64,000 nucleotides of DNA from Sinomonas cyclohexanicum (GTDB lineage Bacteria; Actinomycetota; Actinomycetes; Actinomycetales; Micrococcaceae). The translations under genes and the position numbers were made by a program. The notes beneath the pieces are model-generated. The model worked only from the letters and a program-made list of their open reading frames with translations. It was not told the origin of the DNA and searched no databases. The stretch's first letter is position 1. The number at the start of each line of letters is the position of its first letter. The stretch is from NCBI RefSeq assembly GCF_020886775.1, contig NZ_AP024525.1, positions 4,030,001-4,094,000 on the forward strand, written 5' to 3'. Of this stretch, positions 17,511 to 25,742 are shown piece after piece.

Positions 17511-17527
17511 TTTCCGTTGATCGGAAA
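17511..17527. promoter_or_regulatory. Candidate IclR operator upstream of pobA
   Basis: TTTCCG-TTGAT-CGGAAA, a perfect 6-5-6 inverted repeat 97-113 bases upstream of the pobA start and downstream of the IclR gene. Two other IclR-linked promoters in this window have 17-bp repeats of the same layout. Confidence 0.6.
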
Positions 17528-17595
17528 CGAAACCTGAAAACGAGAGGCGCGCTCCCGCCGTCGTGCGCGCGGGCCGCCCGCCGAGCACCGCCCTG

Positions 17596-18342
17596 CTACG
17601 CGGGGCCGCCGAGCTGCCGGCCGATCCCCCGCGCCGCCGTCTTGAGCGCGGGCACCAGCTGCTGGATCCGCACCTCGGCGAGAGGCACGACGACGCCGAT
17701 CGCCGCCACCGCGCGCCGTTGCCGATCGAAGATGGGAACCGCGATGCCCCACGTGTCCGGGTCCACGACGCCCGCGAGCTCCGCGAACCCGTGGGTCGAC
17801 GCGGCGGCGAGGAGCTGCCGGACGTGCTCGGTGGTGGCCTTGCCGGTGTGGTCGCGGAACCGGGCGAGGTACGCGGCCTGAACGTGCGGGGGCTGCGCGG
17901 ACATGAGCGCCACGCCCGCCGAGGAGATGTGGACCGGCATGCGCCCGGCCACCTTGGCCCGGTTGGCCACGGACCCGCGGCGCGAGAGCCGCTCGACGAA
18001 CAGGACGTCGTCGCCCTGGAGGACGGCGAGATTGACGTTCTGGTTGAGGACCTGATGGATGTCGTCCATGAATGGCAGGGCCGCCTGGCGCAGCACGAGC
18101 GTGGGCGAGTTGCGGTTCACGAGCTCCCACAGCCGCAGGCCGAGCTGGACCTTCCCGCCGGGCGCCTGCTCGAGGAGGCGGTGCTCGGCGAGCTGTTTGA
18201 CGAGCCGGTGGGCACTCGTGAGCGGCAGGCCCGCCCTGGCGGCGAGCTCGCCGAGCGGCAGCGAGCTGACGCCCTCCGGGAAGGCCTCGAGGACGCGCAC
18301 CACGCGGTCCACCACGGAGTCGCCGGACGCAGAGTTGGCCAT
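17596..18342 (-). CDS. IclR-family regulator, probable pobA regulator
   Basis: A 248-residue IclR protein with an N-terminal winged helix (LPLGELAARAGLPLTSAHRL) and a C-terminal effector domain (VNLAVLQGDDVLFVERLSRR, MPVHISSAGVALMS). ATG 18342 has a GGAAGGGGAG site. Located between pobA and the divergent aromatic-acid symporter gene, it most likely senses 4-hydroxybenzoate and controls both. The region downstream of its stop carries one arm of a GCACGACGG repeat (about 17553-17570). Confidence 0.85.
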   Translation of the reverse strand: MANSASGDSVVDRVVRVLEAFPEGVSSLPLGELAARAGLPLTSAHRLVKQLAEHRLLEQAPGGKVQLGLRLWELVNRNSPTLVLRQAALPFMDDIHQVLNQNVNLAVLQGDDVLFVERLSRRGSVANRAKVAGRMPVHISSAGVALMSAQPPHVQAAYLARFRDHTGKATTEHVRQLLAAASTHGFAELAGVVDPDTWGIAVPIFDRQRRAVAAIGVVVPLAEVRIQQLVPALKTAARGIGRQLGGPA

Positions 18343-18372
18343 GACCGCTCCCCTTCCATGACGCGTGAGATT

Positions 18373-18404
18373 CCATTCAATGGTGCCACGTGTCACACGA
18401 CACG
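18373..18404. promoter_or_regulatory. Paired palindromes in the iclR-symporter divergent region
   Basis: CCATT-C-AATGG (18373-18383) and CGTGTC-ACAC-GACACG (18389-18404) are both perfect inverted repeats within the 113-base divergent promoter. Either could be an IclR or general operator; the assignment is inference. Confidence 0.4.
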
Positions 18405-18455
18405 CCGAACGGTGATAGAACTCTCAGGTCCACCCCTGAGCATCCGAGGTTCTCC

Positions 18456-19775
18456 ATGTCCGCTGTCCTGCCCTCTTCATCCGGCACCCGAGCCGGCGCC
18501 GCCGCACGGTCCCAGTGGCCCGTCTGGCTCTGCTGGTTCGCGATGGTCCTCGACGGGTTCGACCTCGTGGTCCTCGGCGCCGTGATCCCCACCCTGCTCA
18601 AGACCCACGAGCTCGGCTTCGACCCCGTCGGCGCGACCCTCGCCGCGACCATCTCCCTCGTGGGCGTGGGCCTGGGCGCCCTGTTCATCGCCCCGCTCTC
18701 GGACCGGTTCGGCCGCCGCAGGCTCCTCATCGCGTGCGTCGCGTGGTTCTCGGTCTTCACGCTCGCCGTGGTCGCGGCGCCGAACGTCGCGCTCTTCAGC
18801 GCGTTCCGGCTCCTCGCGGGCCTCGGCCTCGGCGCGTGCCTGCCCGCCGCCCTCGCCTACATCAACGACTACGCGAAGGCCGGCTCCGGCGCCTCCAACA
18901 CGACCCGCACGATGACCGGCTACCACGCCGGCGCCGTCGCGACGGCGTTCCTCGCGCTCCTGATCATGCCGAACTGGCGCGCCATGTTCATCGCGGGCGG
19001 CGTCGCGGGCCTCGTGCTCGTGCCCTTCCTGTGGGCCAAGCTGCCCGAGTCCCTGCCCACGGCTCCCAAGGCGGCCCCCGGCGCCGGTTCCGCGCACGAC
19101 GGCGGCGAGGCACCGTCGTCGTCCGCCTCGCCTTCCGCCGTGGATTCCGCACGGGCCGAGAAGCTCGGGTTCCGGGCGCTGCTGCGCAAGCCGTACCCCC
19201 TCGTGGCGATCGGGATCGCCGTGGCCTCGTTCATGGGCCTGCTGCTCGTGTACGGGCTCAACACGTGGCTGCCCACGCTCATGGCTGAGGCGGGGTACTC
19301 GATGAGCTCGTCGCTGACGCTGCTGCTCGTGCTCAACGTCGGGGCCGTGGCCGGCCTGCTGCTGGCGGGCTGGCTCGCGGACAGGCACGGGACCAAGCGG
19401 ATCGTGCTCATGTGGTTCGGAGTCTCCGCGGTGCTCCTGGCCGCCCTGAGCATCCGGATGCAGAACGAGCTCCTGCTCAACGCGGCCGTGTTCGTCACCG
19501 GCGTGTTCGTGTTCAGCGCCCAGGTGCTCGTGTACGCGTGGGTCTCGCAGCTGTTCCCTGCGCACCTGCGCGGCACGGCTCTCGGCTTCTCCGCCGGGGT
19601 GGGCCGCATCGGCGCCATCCTCGGCCCGGCCGTCACCGGGACGCTCGTCACGCTCGGCGTCGCGTACCCGTGGGGCTTCTACGTGTTCGCCGCCGCCGCG
19701 GTGCTGGCTGTGCTCGCGCTCGTGGCCGTGCCGCATGCTGTTGCGATGCCGGCGGCGGAGCGCGCGGACGCCTGA
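18456..19775 (+). CDS. MFS aromatic acid:H+ symporter (AAHS type)
   Basis: A 439-residue, 12-helix major facilitator. Helix 1 carries AMVLDGFDLVVLGAVIP, the AAHS signature with the key Asp, and the 2-3 loop has the MFS motif APLSDRFGRRRLL. It lies next to pobA and its regulator, so 4-hydroxybenzoate or protocatechuate uptake is likely (PcaK-like). The central loop between helices 6 and 7 contains SAHDGGEAPSSSASPS, encoded by a GCACGACGGCGG repeat copy (about 19093-19118); such a loop tolerates insertions. Confidence 0.88.
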   Translation: MSAVLPSSSGTRAGAAARSQWPVWLCWFAMVLDGFDLVVLGAVIPTLLKTHELGFDPVGATLAATISLVGVGLGALFIAPLSDRFGRRRLLIACVAWFSVFTLAVVAAPNVALFSAFRLLAGLGLGACLPAALAYINDYAKAGSGASNTTRTMTGYHAGAVATAFLALLIMPNWRAMFIAGGVAGLVLVPFLWAKLPESLPTAPKAAPGAGSAHDGGEAPSSSASPSAVDSARAEKLGFRALLRKPYPLVAIGIAVASFMGLLLVYGLNTWLPTLMAEAGYSMSSSLTLLLVLNVGAVAGLLLAGWLADRHGTKRIVLMWFGVSAVLLAALSIRMQNELLLNAAVFVTGVFVFSAQVLVYAWVSQLFPAHLRGTALGFSAGVGRIGAILGPAVTGTLVTLGVAYPWGFYVFAAAAVLAVLALVAVPHAVAMPAAERADA

Positions 19776-19783
19776 GGCGGCCC

Positions 19784-19807
19784 GGGCCGCGGTGGGGGCC
19801 GCGGCCC
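19784..19807. terminator. GC-rich hairpin after the symporter gene
   Basis: GGGCCGCGG (19784-19792) pairs exactly with CCGCGGCCC (19799-19807) around a 6-base loop, 9 bases after the stop codon. It is probably the transcript end; no U-run. Confidence 0.6.
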
Positions 19808-19875
19808 GGCGGCCCTGCGCCCGCGGCGCCACAGCCCTTCTGACGCGAAGGTTCCGGTGGGGTGTGCTCGTTGGG

Positions 19876-21114
19876 TTATGAGGCGTGGTCGAGGGTGACG
19901 TTGTATCCGAGGGCCTGTAGCTGGTGGATGGCGCGGTTCTTGGCGCGGTCGGGGTGGTTGCGGGTGTAGTAGTCGGGGCCGGGGTCCTGGTAGAGGGTGC
20001 CGGTGGTGCCCATGTGCCAGATTGTGACCAGGAGCGTGTGCTCGAGTGCGACGATGGCCCTCATCGGGCCGCGGCGGGCGGCGATGCGGCGGTATTTGGC
20101 GTGGAGGTAGGTGCCGGGGTGGTTCGCGCAGACCATGGCGAAGATGCCCAGGGCTCCCAGGAGGTAGGGGTTGCCGGGGCGGGTGCGGGAGGACTTGACC
20201 CTGCCGGCGGATTCGTTGTTCCCCGGGGCGGTGCCGGCCCAGGAGGCCAGGTGGTCCGCGGTGGGGAACCGGGACATGTCCGCGCCGGTCTCGGCGACGA
20301 TGACGTCGGCGATCGTGGTGCTGATCCCCGGGATGGTGGTGATCAGGTCGTGGAAGCCGCGAAAGGGCTCCATGAGCGCCTCGATCTGTGCGGTGAGGGT
20401 CTCGATCGCGGCGGTGTGCTGGTCGATCAGGTCCAGGTGGATCCGGGCCAGGAAGGCGTGGTGGGCGGTGAACCGGCCGGTCAGGGCCTCGGTCAGGGCT
20501 GGGATCTTGGGCCTGAGGCTGGTCCTGGCCAGCTCCGCCATGGCCCCGGGGTCGGTGTTTCCGGTGATCAGGGCCTCGAGCATGGCCCGCCCGGAGACCC
20601 CGAGGATGTCCGTGGCGACGGAGGAGAGCTTGATCCCGGCGTCCTCCAGGAGCTTCTCCAGTCGCTGGGCCTCCCGGGCCCGGTCGCGGGTGATCGCGGT
20701 GCGGGTCCGGGTCAGGTCGCGCAGCTGGCGGATCGGGGCCGGGGGGACGAGCGAGGCCCGCACGAGCCCGTGCGCGCCGAGCTGGGCCAGCCAGGTCGCG
20801 TCGGCGACGTCGGTCTTCCTTCCCGGGACGTTCTTCACCTGCCGGGCGTTGACCAGCATGACCTCGACCCCGGGCAGGTCCTCGAGGAGGTAGTAGAACG
20901 GCTTCCAGTAGTCGCTGGTGGCCTCCATGACCACGCACGTGACCTGCTGCTGGGCGAGGTGTTCGCGCAGGGCCAGGATCTGACCGGTCATGGAGGACCA
21001 TGTCGTGACCGTCTCGACGGCCTTGGCGCGGCCCGTCCCGGCGATGCGGACGCAGACCTTCGCGTCCCGCTTGGAGATGTCGATTCCCGCGCACCGGGGA
21101 TGGAGGAGTTCCAT
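19876..21114 (-). CDS. IS110-family transposase (DEDD recombinase) #1
   Basis: A 412-residue IS110 recombinase. The RuvC-like DEDD domain shows GIDISKRDAKV, VVMEATSDYW and GRKTDVADATW. The C-terminal Transposase_20 domain shows ITTIPGISTTIADVI and ASWAGTAPGNNESAG with the conserved serine. ATG 21114 follows AAAGGAG. The gene is intact, but its upstream leader, where IS110 elements usually encode their guide RNA, has been separated by the inserted IS256-type element. Confidence 0.9.
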   Translation of the reverse strand: MELLHPRCAGIDISKRDAKVCVRIAGTGRAKAVETVTTWSSMTGQILALREHLAQQQVTCVVMEATSDYWKPFYYLLEDLPGVEVMLVNARQVKNVPGRKTDVADATWLAQLGAHGLVRASLVPPAPIRQLRDLTRTRTAITRDRAREAQRLEKLLEDAGIKLSSVATDILGVSGRAMLEALITGNTDPGAMAELARTSLRPKIPALTEALTGRFTAHHAFLARIHLDLIDQHTAAIETLTAQIEALMEPFRGFHDLITTIPGISTTIADVIVAETGADMSRFPTADHLASWAGTAPGNNESAGRVKSSRTRPGNPYLLGALGIFAMVCANHPGTYLHAKYRRIAARRGPMRAIVALEHTLLVTIWHMGTTGTLYQDPGPDYYTRNHPDRAKNRAIHQLQALGYNVTLDHAS

Positions 21115-21246
21115 CGCCTGGCTCCTTTCCGATCGGAATGGCGTCCGCCGCGGGGAGGGCAGGAGAGATTCGGAAGTCTGACGCTCGGGGAGGGTGTCAG
21201 ATGGTTTGTGTGAGGGCGGTGTCCCTGAGAGAAAGCCGAGACACTG

Positions 21247-22073
21247 ATGAGCATGGTCAGCAAGGAAGAGCGGCAGGAGCGCCGCAGGGCCCAGCGTGAG
21301 GGCGTGGAAGCGCTCGAGGCGTCGGGGGCGCTGGATGAGCTGTACTCGATGATCGATGCCGGGCAGGTCCAGCTCGAGGGCAGGGACGGGCTGATCCAGC
21401 AGCTGATCAAGGCCGGCCTCGAGCGCGGGATGCAGGCCGAGCTGTCGGACCACCTCGGGTACGAGAAGGGCGACCCGGACGCGGCGCTGTTCCCGAACTC
21501 GCGCAACGGCTCGTTCCCGAAGACGGTCGGCACGATCGCCGGGGACGTGGAGCTCGCGGTCCCGCGGGACCGGGACGGGACCTTCACACCGATGCTCGTG
21601 CCCAAGGGCGCCCGGCGCCTGTCCGGGCTCGATGACATGATCATCTCCCTGTACGCGGGCGGGATGACGGTGCGCGACATCGAGCATCACCTCGTCTCCA
21701 CGGTCGGCACCGAGGTCAGCCGCGAGACGATCTCCAAGGTCACCGACGAGGTCCTGGACGAGGTCCTGGCCTGGCAGCGCCGGCCGCTGGAGTCCTTCTA
21801 CCCGGTCATCTACCTGGACGCGATCGTGGTCAAGGTCCGCGACGGGGCGCACGTGCGCAACAAGGCCGCGCACATCGCGGTCGGGGTGGACATGGACGAC
21901 GCACGTGCTCGGGATCTGGGTCCAGGCCGCCGAGGGCGCGAAGTTCTGGGCCGGGGTCTGCGCCGAGCTGGCCAACCGCGGCGTCCGGGACGTGCTCATC
22001 GTCTGCTGCGACGGGCTCACCGGCTTCCCCGAGGCGATCGAGGCGACCTGGCCCGAGTCGCTGGTGCAGACCT
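21247..22073 (+). pseudogene. IS256-family transposase, N-terminal part (frameshifted and interrupted)
   Basis: Mutator/IS256 transposase fragment. Frame 1 reads from ATG 21247 through ELSDHLGYEKGD, VPRDRDGTFTP, a catalytic Asp in [14 protein letters not shown] and VGVDMDD. The family sequence then continues in another frame from about 21903 with [15 protein letters not shown] and the second Asp in [14 protein letters not shown] few bases were evidently lost near 21896-21904. The gene is cut at the CT dinucleotide 22072-22073 within the codons for VQTC. Confidence 0.9.
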
Positions 22074-22089
22074 CATCTGTCCACAATGG

Positions 22090-22260
22090 CGGTGGCCGAA
22101 CCGTTCGGCCAGCCACCTGCGCCGTGGCGGTCAGAACCCTTGCAGACGCGTCGCCCTCGAGGCCCACATGCAGACCCGTTCGGCCGCCGCGGGGCAGAAT
22201 CGTGAATCAGCCAGCGGGAGATGCGACGCCGGTGCGGCGATCGCCGAGATGAGGTCCTGA
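22090..22260 (+). ncRNA. Candidate IS110 bridge RNA with matched target and donor guides
   Basis: Noncoding leader of element #2. A 5' hairpin is at 22094-22110 (GGCCGAA/TTCGGCC). TGCAGAC at 22141-22147 equals the seven target bases before C22071-CT. CATGCAG at 22167-22173 pairs with the right target CTGCGTG (one G-U). AGCGGGAG at 22213-22220 equals the element's right end (23724-23731). AGATGAG at 22247-22253 is complementary to the left end CTCATCT. Between the last two is an 8-bp stem with one bulge. The order target guides then donor guides agrees with the IS621 bridge RNA. Exact ends are estimates. Confidence 0.75.
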
Positions 22261-22321
22261 CGCGAGGCTGCCGCGCACCGCCGGCACAGGTGGGTTCAGT
22301 CCGAGAGGAAGGACCTGCGGT

Positions 22322-23635
22322 ATGACAAGTACTGAACTGGCTACCGCTGCCGGGACCCCCGAGGTGTTCGCCGGCGTGGACTGGGGCGGTGCGTTCCACC
22401 AGCTCTGCCTCGTCGACTCGACCGGGGCCACGCTGCTGCAGAAGCGCTTCCCGCACACCGTCGAAGGCCTTGCCGGGCTGTGCGCCGCCCTTGCCGCGGT
22501 CGCTGGCGTGGTCCGGGTCGCCATCGAACGCGCCGAAGGGCTCCTGGTCGAGCGGCTGCTCGAGCTGGCCGTGGAGGTCTACTGCATCTCCCCGAAGGTC
22601 TCCGCCCGGTCCCGGGAGCGCTACCGGATGGCCGCGAAGAAGTCCGACGCGTTCGACGCCTTCGTCCTGGCCGACAGCCTCCGCCACGAACACACCCATT
22701 GGCGCCCGATCCGACCCGCGTCCCAGACCCTGATGCGCCTGCGCGCCGTGATCCGCGACCGCGAGCGGCTCGTGTGGCGCCAGCGCGACCTGGAGAACCA
22801 GCTCCGGGCGGTGATGGAGTCCTACAACCCTGCGGTCCTGCACCTGTTCTCCAGCCTCGACCGGGACATCTCCCTGCAGTTCATCAGGCGCTACCCACAG
22901 CCCGCCCAGGCCGCCCGCGTCGGGGTCAAGCGCATGGACGCCTTCATCACCGCCCACGGCTACTCCGGGCGCACCAGCGCCGAGACCCTCGTGGAACGCC
23001 TCCGCCCCCACCTGCTCGCCGCGGGCGAGGGCACCAGCGCCGGCCGGGCGTTCACCGCAGTGCGGATGGCCGAGGAGCTCTCCCTGCTCAACGGGCACCT
23101 GCGCGAATACGACACCGAGATCCAGGCACTGCTCGCCGCCCACCCCGACACCCGGATCTTCACCGCCTTCCCCGGCGTCGGCCCCGTCACCGCCGCGACC
23201 CTCCTGGCAGGGATGGGCGAGGACCGCGACCGGTACCCCTCCGCGGCGTCGCTGCTGGCCGAGACCGGGCTCGCTCCCGTCACCCGCGCCTCCGGGCGCA
23301 CCCGCCAGGTCCGCTTCCGCTACGCGGCGAACAAGCGCATGCGCCACGCGATCGACTGGTGGGCCTTCGTCGCCGTCCGCGAGGACCCCCACTTCACCGG
23401 CGAGCACTACCGAAGGGCCCGGGCCGCAGGCCAAGGCCACCACCGCGCACTGCGCGGCGTCGCAGCCCGCTGGGTCCGCATCCTCTGGCGCTGCTGGCAC
23501 GACCGCACCGAATACGACCCGGCCCTGCACCCCCTACGCCGGCAGGCCCTCGAAGCCGCCGACCACGCCCAGGACACCGGCCCCATCCCCCAGCGCACCG
23601 CAGAGGAACACCTGGCACTGCCCGCCGCGAGCTGA
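22322..23635 (+). CDS. IS110-family bridge-RNA-guided recombinase #2
   Basis: A 437-residue IS110 recombinase. The DEDD domain shows FAGVDWGGAFHQ, VAIERAEGLL and AAKKSDAFDAFVLAD. A coiled linker follows. The Transposase_20 domain has TAFPGVGPVTAATLL and LAPVTRASGRTRQ, with Ser324 the probable covalent nucleophile. ATG 22322 follows GAGGAAGGA. It is not closely similar to transposase #1, so the two IS110 elements arrived independently. The frame is intact, so the element may be active. Confidence 0.92.
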   Translation: MTSTELATAAGTPEVFAGVDWGGAFHQLCLVDSTGATLLQKRFPHTVEGLAGLCAALAAVAGVVRVAIERAEGLLVERLLELAVEVYCISPKVSARSRERYRMAAKKSDAFDAFVLADSLRHEHTHWRPIRPASQTLMRLRAVIRDRERLVWRQRDLENQLRAVMESYNPAVLHLFSSLDRDISLQFIRRYPQPAQAARVGVKRMDAFITAHGYSGRTSAETLVERLRPHLLAAGEGTSAGRAFTAVRMAEELSLLNGHLREYDTEIQALLAAHPDTRIFTAFPGVGPVTAATLLAGMGEDRDRYPSAASLLAETGLAPVTRASGRTRQVRFRYAANKRMRHAIDWWAFVAVREDPHFTGEHYRRARAAGQGHHRALRGVAARWVRILWRCWHDRTEYDPALHPLRRQALEAADHAQDTGPIPQRTAEEHLALPAAS

Positions 23636-23734
23636 GCCCACGCACACCCCCAGCGGACGGGAAGCCCCCGCCCGCCGATCAGCCCTGCCCCCCGCGACCC
23701 CCATCCGGACCCCAGGGGTTGACAGCGGGAGTCT

Positions 23735-24258
23735 GCGTGGTGCACCTGATCCGGGCCTCGATGCGGTTCGTGGCCTACGGCCAGCGCAAGGCCGTCGCCG
23801 CGGCCCTCAAGACGGTCTATCAGGCCCCGAACGAGGCCGCCGCGAAGGCGGCCCTGGAGGAGTTCGCGGCCTCCGAGCTGGGGAAGAAGAACCCCAACAC
23901 GGTCCGGGCGTTCCAGGACGCCTGGGAGCGGTTCATCCCGTTCCTGGCGTTCCCGCCGATGCTGCGCCGGGTCATCTACACCACCAACGCGATCGAGTCG
24001 CTGAACTACCAGCTGCGCAAGGTCATCAAGAACCGCGGCCACTTCCCCTCCGACGACGCGGTCGTGAAGCTGCTCTGGCTCGCGATCTGCAACATCGAGG
24101 ACAAGCGCGCCCGCGAACGGGCCAAGGAGCGCGGACTGCCTGCAGACCGGCGCAAGGCCGACGGGCGCCTCGTCCAAGGCCAGGTCACCACGAACTGGAA
24201 GCAGGCCCTGGCCCAGCTCGCCCTGGCCTACCCCGAACGCATCAACCCCTACCTCTGA
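23735..24258 (+). pseudogene. IS256-family transposase, C-terminal part
   Basis: Continuation of the split transposase. From GCGTGGTGCACC it reads VVHLIRASMRFVAYGQRKAV, then a helical segment (YQAPNEAAAKAALEEF), the region with the third catalytic residue (IYTTNAIESLNYQLRK) and the normal C-terminus ending NPYL. No start of its own; it is separated from the N-terminal part by IS110 element #2. Confidence 0.9.
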
Positions 24259-24303
24259 ACCAAACCGGAGACCGACCACTCACACAAACAACTTGACACG
24301 CTC

Positions 24304-24474
24304 CGCTCGGGCTCAAAGGCACCAATCCACGGTTCCCGCGGAGGCCCTCCGCCACCATGCTGGAGGACAGGCTCACCGGCACCACAGAAGGTTCGGGGTC
24401 GACCGCGACGGACACCCCCAGCATCCATCCCGCACACACACGGCGCAACCACCGGCCACGCACGAACCTTCGCG
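24304..24474. other. Displaced leader of IS110-like element #1
   Basis: Noncoding stretch between the IS256 target duplication and the outer inverted repeat. By position it is the 5' leader of transposase #1, read on the minus strand. A GAACCTTC word (complement of 24387-24394) matches the element's own end repeat, as a donor guide might, but I could not decode a full set of guides. Confidence 0.45.
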
Positions 24475-24508
24475 CACCACGGTGCGCCCCGCAGGCGGCG
24501 CCCCCATG

Positions 24509-24643
24509 CTGGGGGTCAGCTTCTGGGAGTCACGTCCCCCGCAGGGCAGCTTCTGGAAGTCACATCCTGGGGGGCACGTCCCGTGGGGAGTGCACCCGCT
24601 GAAGCTGACCCCCAGGAGGTGATCCCCAGAAGGTGACTCCTAG
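24509..24643. repeat. 14-bp repeat array, four inverted and three forward units
   Basis: Inverted units CTGGGGGTCAGCTT (24509), CTGGGAGTCACGTC (24523), CTGGAAGTCACATC (24553) and CTGGGGGGCACGTC (24567) face forward units AAGCTGACCCCCAG (24602), GAGGTGATCCCCAG (24616) and AAGGTGACTCCTAG (24630). Neighbouring units are exactly 14 bases apart. The last unit overlaps the stop codon of the TDT transporter, so the array may fold as that gene's terminator. Confidence 0.8.
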
Positions 24644-25713
24644 ACGGAGGGGCGGGCGAGGCGGGGGCGGGCCAGCGTCGCCCACAGGTGCCACAGCATC
24701 CCCCCGAAGGTGATCAGGAATGCGGCCACCGCGACCCACAGCTCGCCACGGCCGATCGCCGTGACCACGGGCAGGTTGTCCGCGCGCCCCAGGTAGATCC
24801 CCGCGACGGCGTACATGCCGAGGGGGAAGATGACGCTCCACAGCCCGGGCTCGTAGGCCAGGGGCACGCGGTGCACGATGTGCCGCCACCACCCCGCCGC
24901 GAGCAGCACGGGGAACAGCCACGAGGCGAACGCCCAGAACACCACGGACGCACCGGCCACGAGCCCGCGTGTAGCGTCGACCATGGGGGCGCCGGCCATC
25001 TCGACGATCCGCGCGCCGGCGAGGACGCTGATCGCCATCGCGCCCATCGCCACGAAGTAGGGCGGGCGGAGGTCCTCGGGGCGGATGGGGTAGGTCATCA
25101 GCCGGAGGGAGACGAAGACGCCCACGGCCGCGTAGAGGATGAGCCCCACGGACCACGCCACGACGGCCACGAGCGCGAGCCCCGCACGCCAGTCCGGCCC
25201 GGCCAGGGGCTCCACGGTCGCGGACGCCACGGCCACCGACTGGCTCGCGACGCACCAGATGAACCACGTCCCGTTGGCGTCCTTGACCACGGGCCGCTCC
25301 GCGCGGCCGAGCACGGCGGTCCACGGGATCACGTAGCCCAGCACCACCCACGCGAGCAGCGCGAGGCACAGCAGCACGGCGGTCGCGGCCGGCCAGCCAG
25401 CCATGCCGAGCCGGACGCCGAGCACGTCGGTGCCGGCGATGAACGTGAAGAACCCGAAGGCCCGGCCGGGGTGCATGAAGTCGCGCCGGATGTCCTCGCG
25501 GAACCGGACGAGGCGCACGAGGTTGAGCGTGAGGATCACCACGTAGGAGACGAGGCACACCCACAGCAGGGGCGCGGAGAGCCAGTGGATCCCCTCGAGC
25601 TCGAGGCCCACGGAGATGATGCCGCTCGCCATCGTGAGGGCAAAGTACCCGGGGGTGAGCGTCTGCACGGCCTCGGCGACGCGGGATCCTGCGGGCGCTG
25701 CGGCTGTGCTCAT
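24640..25713 (-). CDS. TDT-family (TehA/SLAC1-like) anion transporter
   Basis: A 357-residue membrane protein with about ten helices, of the tellurite-resistance/dicarboxylate transporter family. The opening LTPGYFALTMASGIISVGLE and the segment FMHPGRAFGFFTFIAGTDVL are typical. ATG 25713 chosen; the longer upstream frame is noncoding. Relatives carry C4-dicarboxylates, sulfite or other anions. It follows the oxidoreductase gene on the same strand with only 29 bases between, so they may be cotranscribed. Confidence 0.85.
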   Translation of the reverse strand: MSTAAAPAGSRVAEAVQTLTPGYFALTMASGIISVGLELEGIHWLSAPLLWVCLVSYVVILTLNLVRLVRFREDIRRDFMHPGRAFGFFTFIAGTDVLGVRLGMAGWPAATAVLLCLALLAWVVLGYVIPWTAVLGRAERPVVKDANGTWFIWCVASQSVAVASATVEPLAGPDWRAGLALVAVVAWSVGLILYAAVGVFVSLRLMTYPIRPEDLRPPYFVAMGAMAISVLAGARIVEMAGAPMVDATRGLVAGASVVFWAFASWLFPVLLAAGWWRHIVHRVPLAYEPGLWSVIFPLGMYAVAGIYLGRADNLPVVTAIGRGELWVAVAAFLITFGGMLWHLWATLARPRLARPSV

Positions 25714-25742
25714 GGCCCCCAGCCTAAGGCGCGGGCTCCGAC

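Larger units (their letters stand above)
22074..23734 (+). mobile_element. IS110-family element #2, precise insertion with CT core
   Basis: The innermost element, 1,661 bp. Removing it and one CT dinucleotide rejoins the IS256 transposase codons exactly (LVQ-TCV-VHLIR), so both ends are defined: left junction CT at 22072-22073, right junction CT at 23733-23734. It has no terminal inverted repeats. A 248-base leader precedes the recombinase gene and about 100 bases follow it, the layout of the IS110 (not IS1111) group. A CT core is known from IS621. Confidence 0.92.
21190..24303 (+). mobile_element. IS256-family element, split by a second IS110-family element
   Basis: Bounded by 25-bp terminal inverted repeats (21190-21214 and 24279-24303; 21 of 25 match, both starting GAG) and an exact 8-bp direct repeat CGCTCGGG (21182-21189 and 24304-24311), typical for IS256. 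Its Mutator-type transposase gene is frameshifted near 21900 and interrupted at 22073/23735 by the inner IS110 element, so this copy cannot move on its own. Confidence 0.9.
19844..24474 (-). mobile_element. IS110-like element #1, split by an IS256-family element
   Basis: The outermost of three nested elements. An 11-bp inverted repeat CGCGAAGGTTC lies at 19844-19854 and, inverted, at 24464-24474. The transposase gene is at 19876-21114 (minus). Its upstream noncoding end is cut at 21189/24304 by the IS256-type element, whose 8-bp duplication lets the sequence be rejoined to a leader of roughly 250 bases. Exact tips are uncertain because IS110 elements lack classical terminal repeats. Confidence 0.65.

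Noticed and set aside
24304-24480. tRNA or attachment site at the edge of the nested elements
   Set aside because: No cloverleaf or tRNA 3' end could be found; the region is better explained as the IS110 leader.
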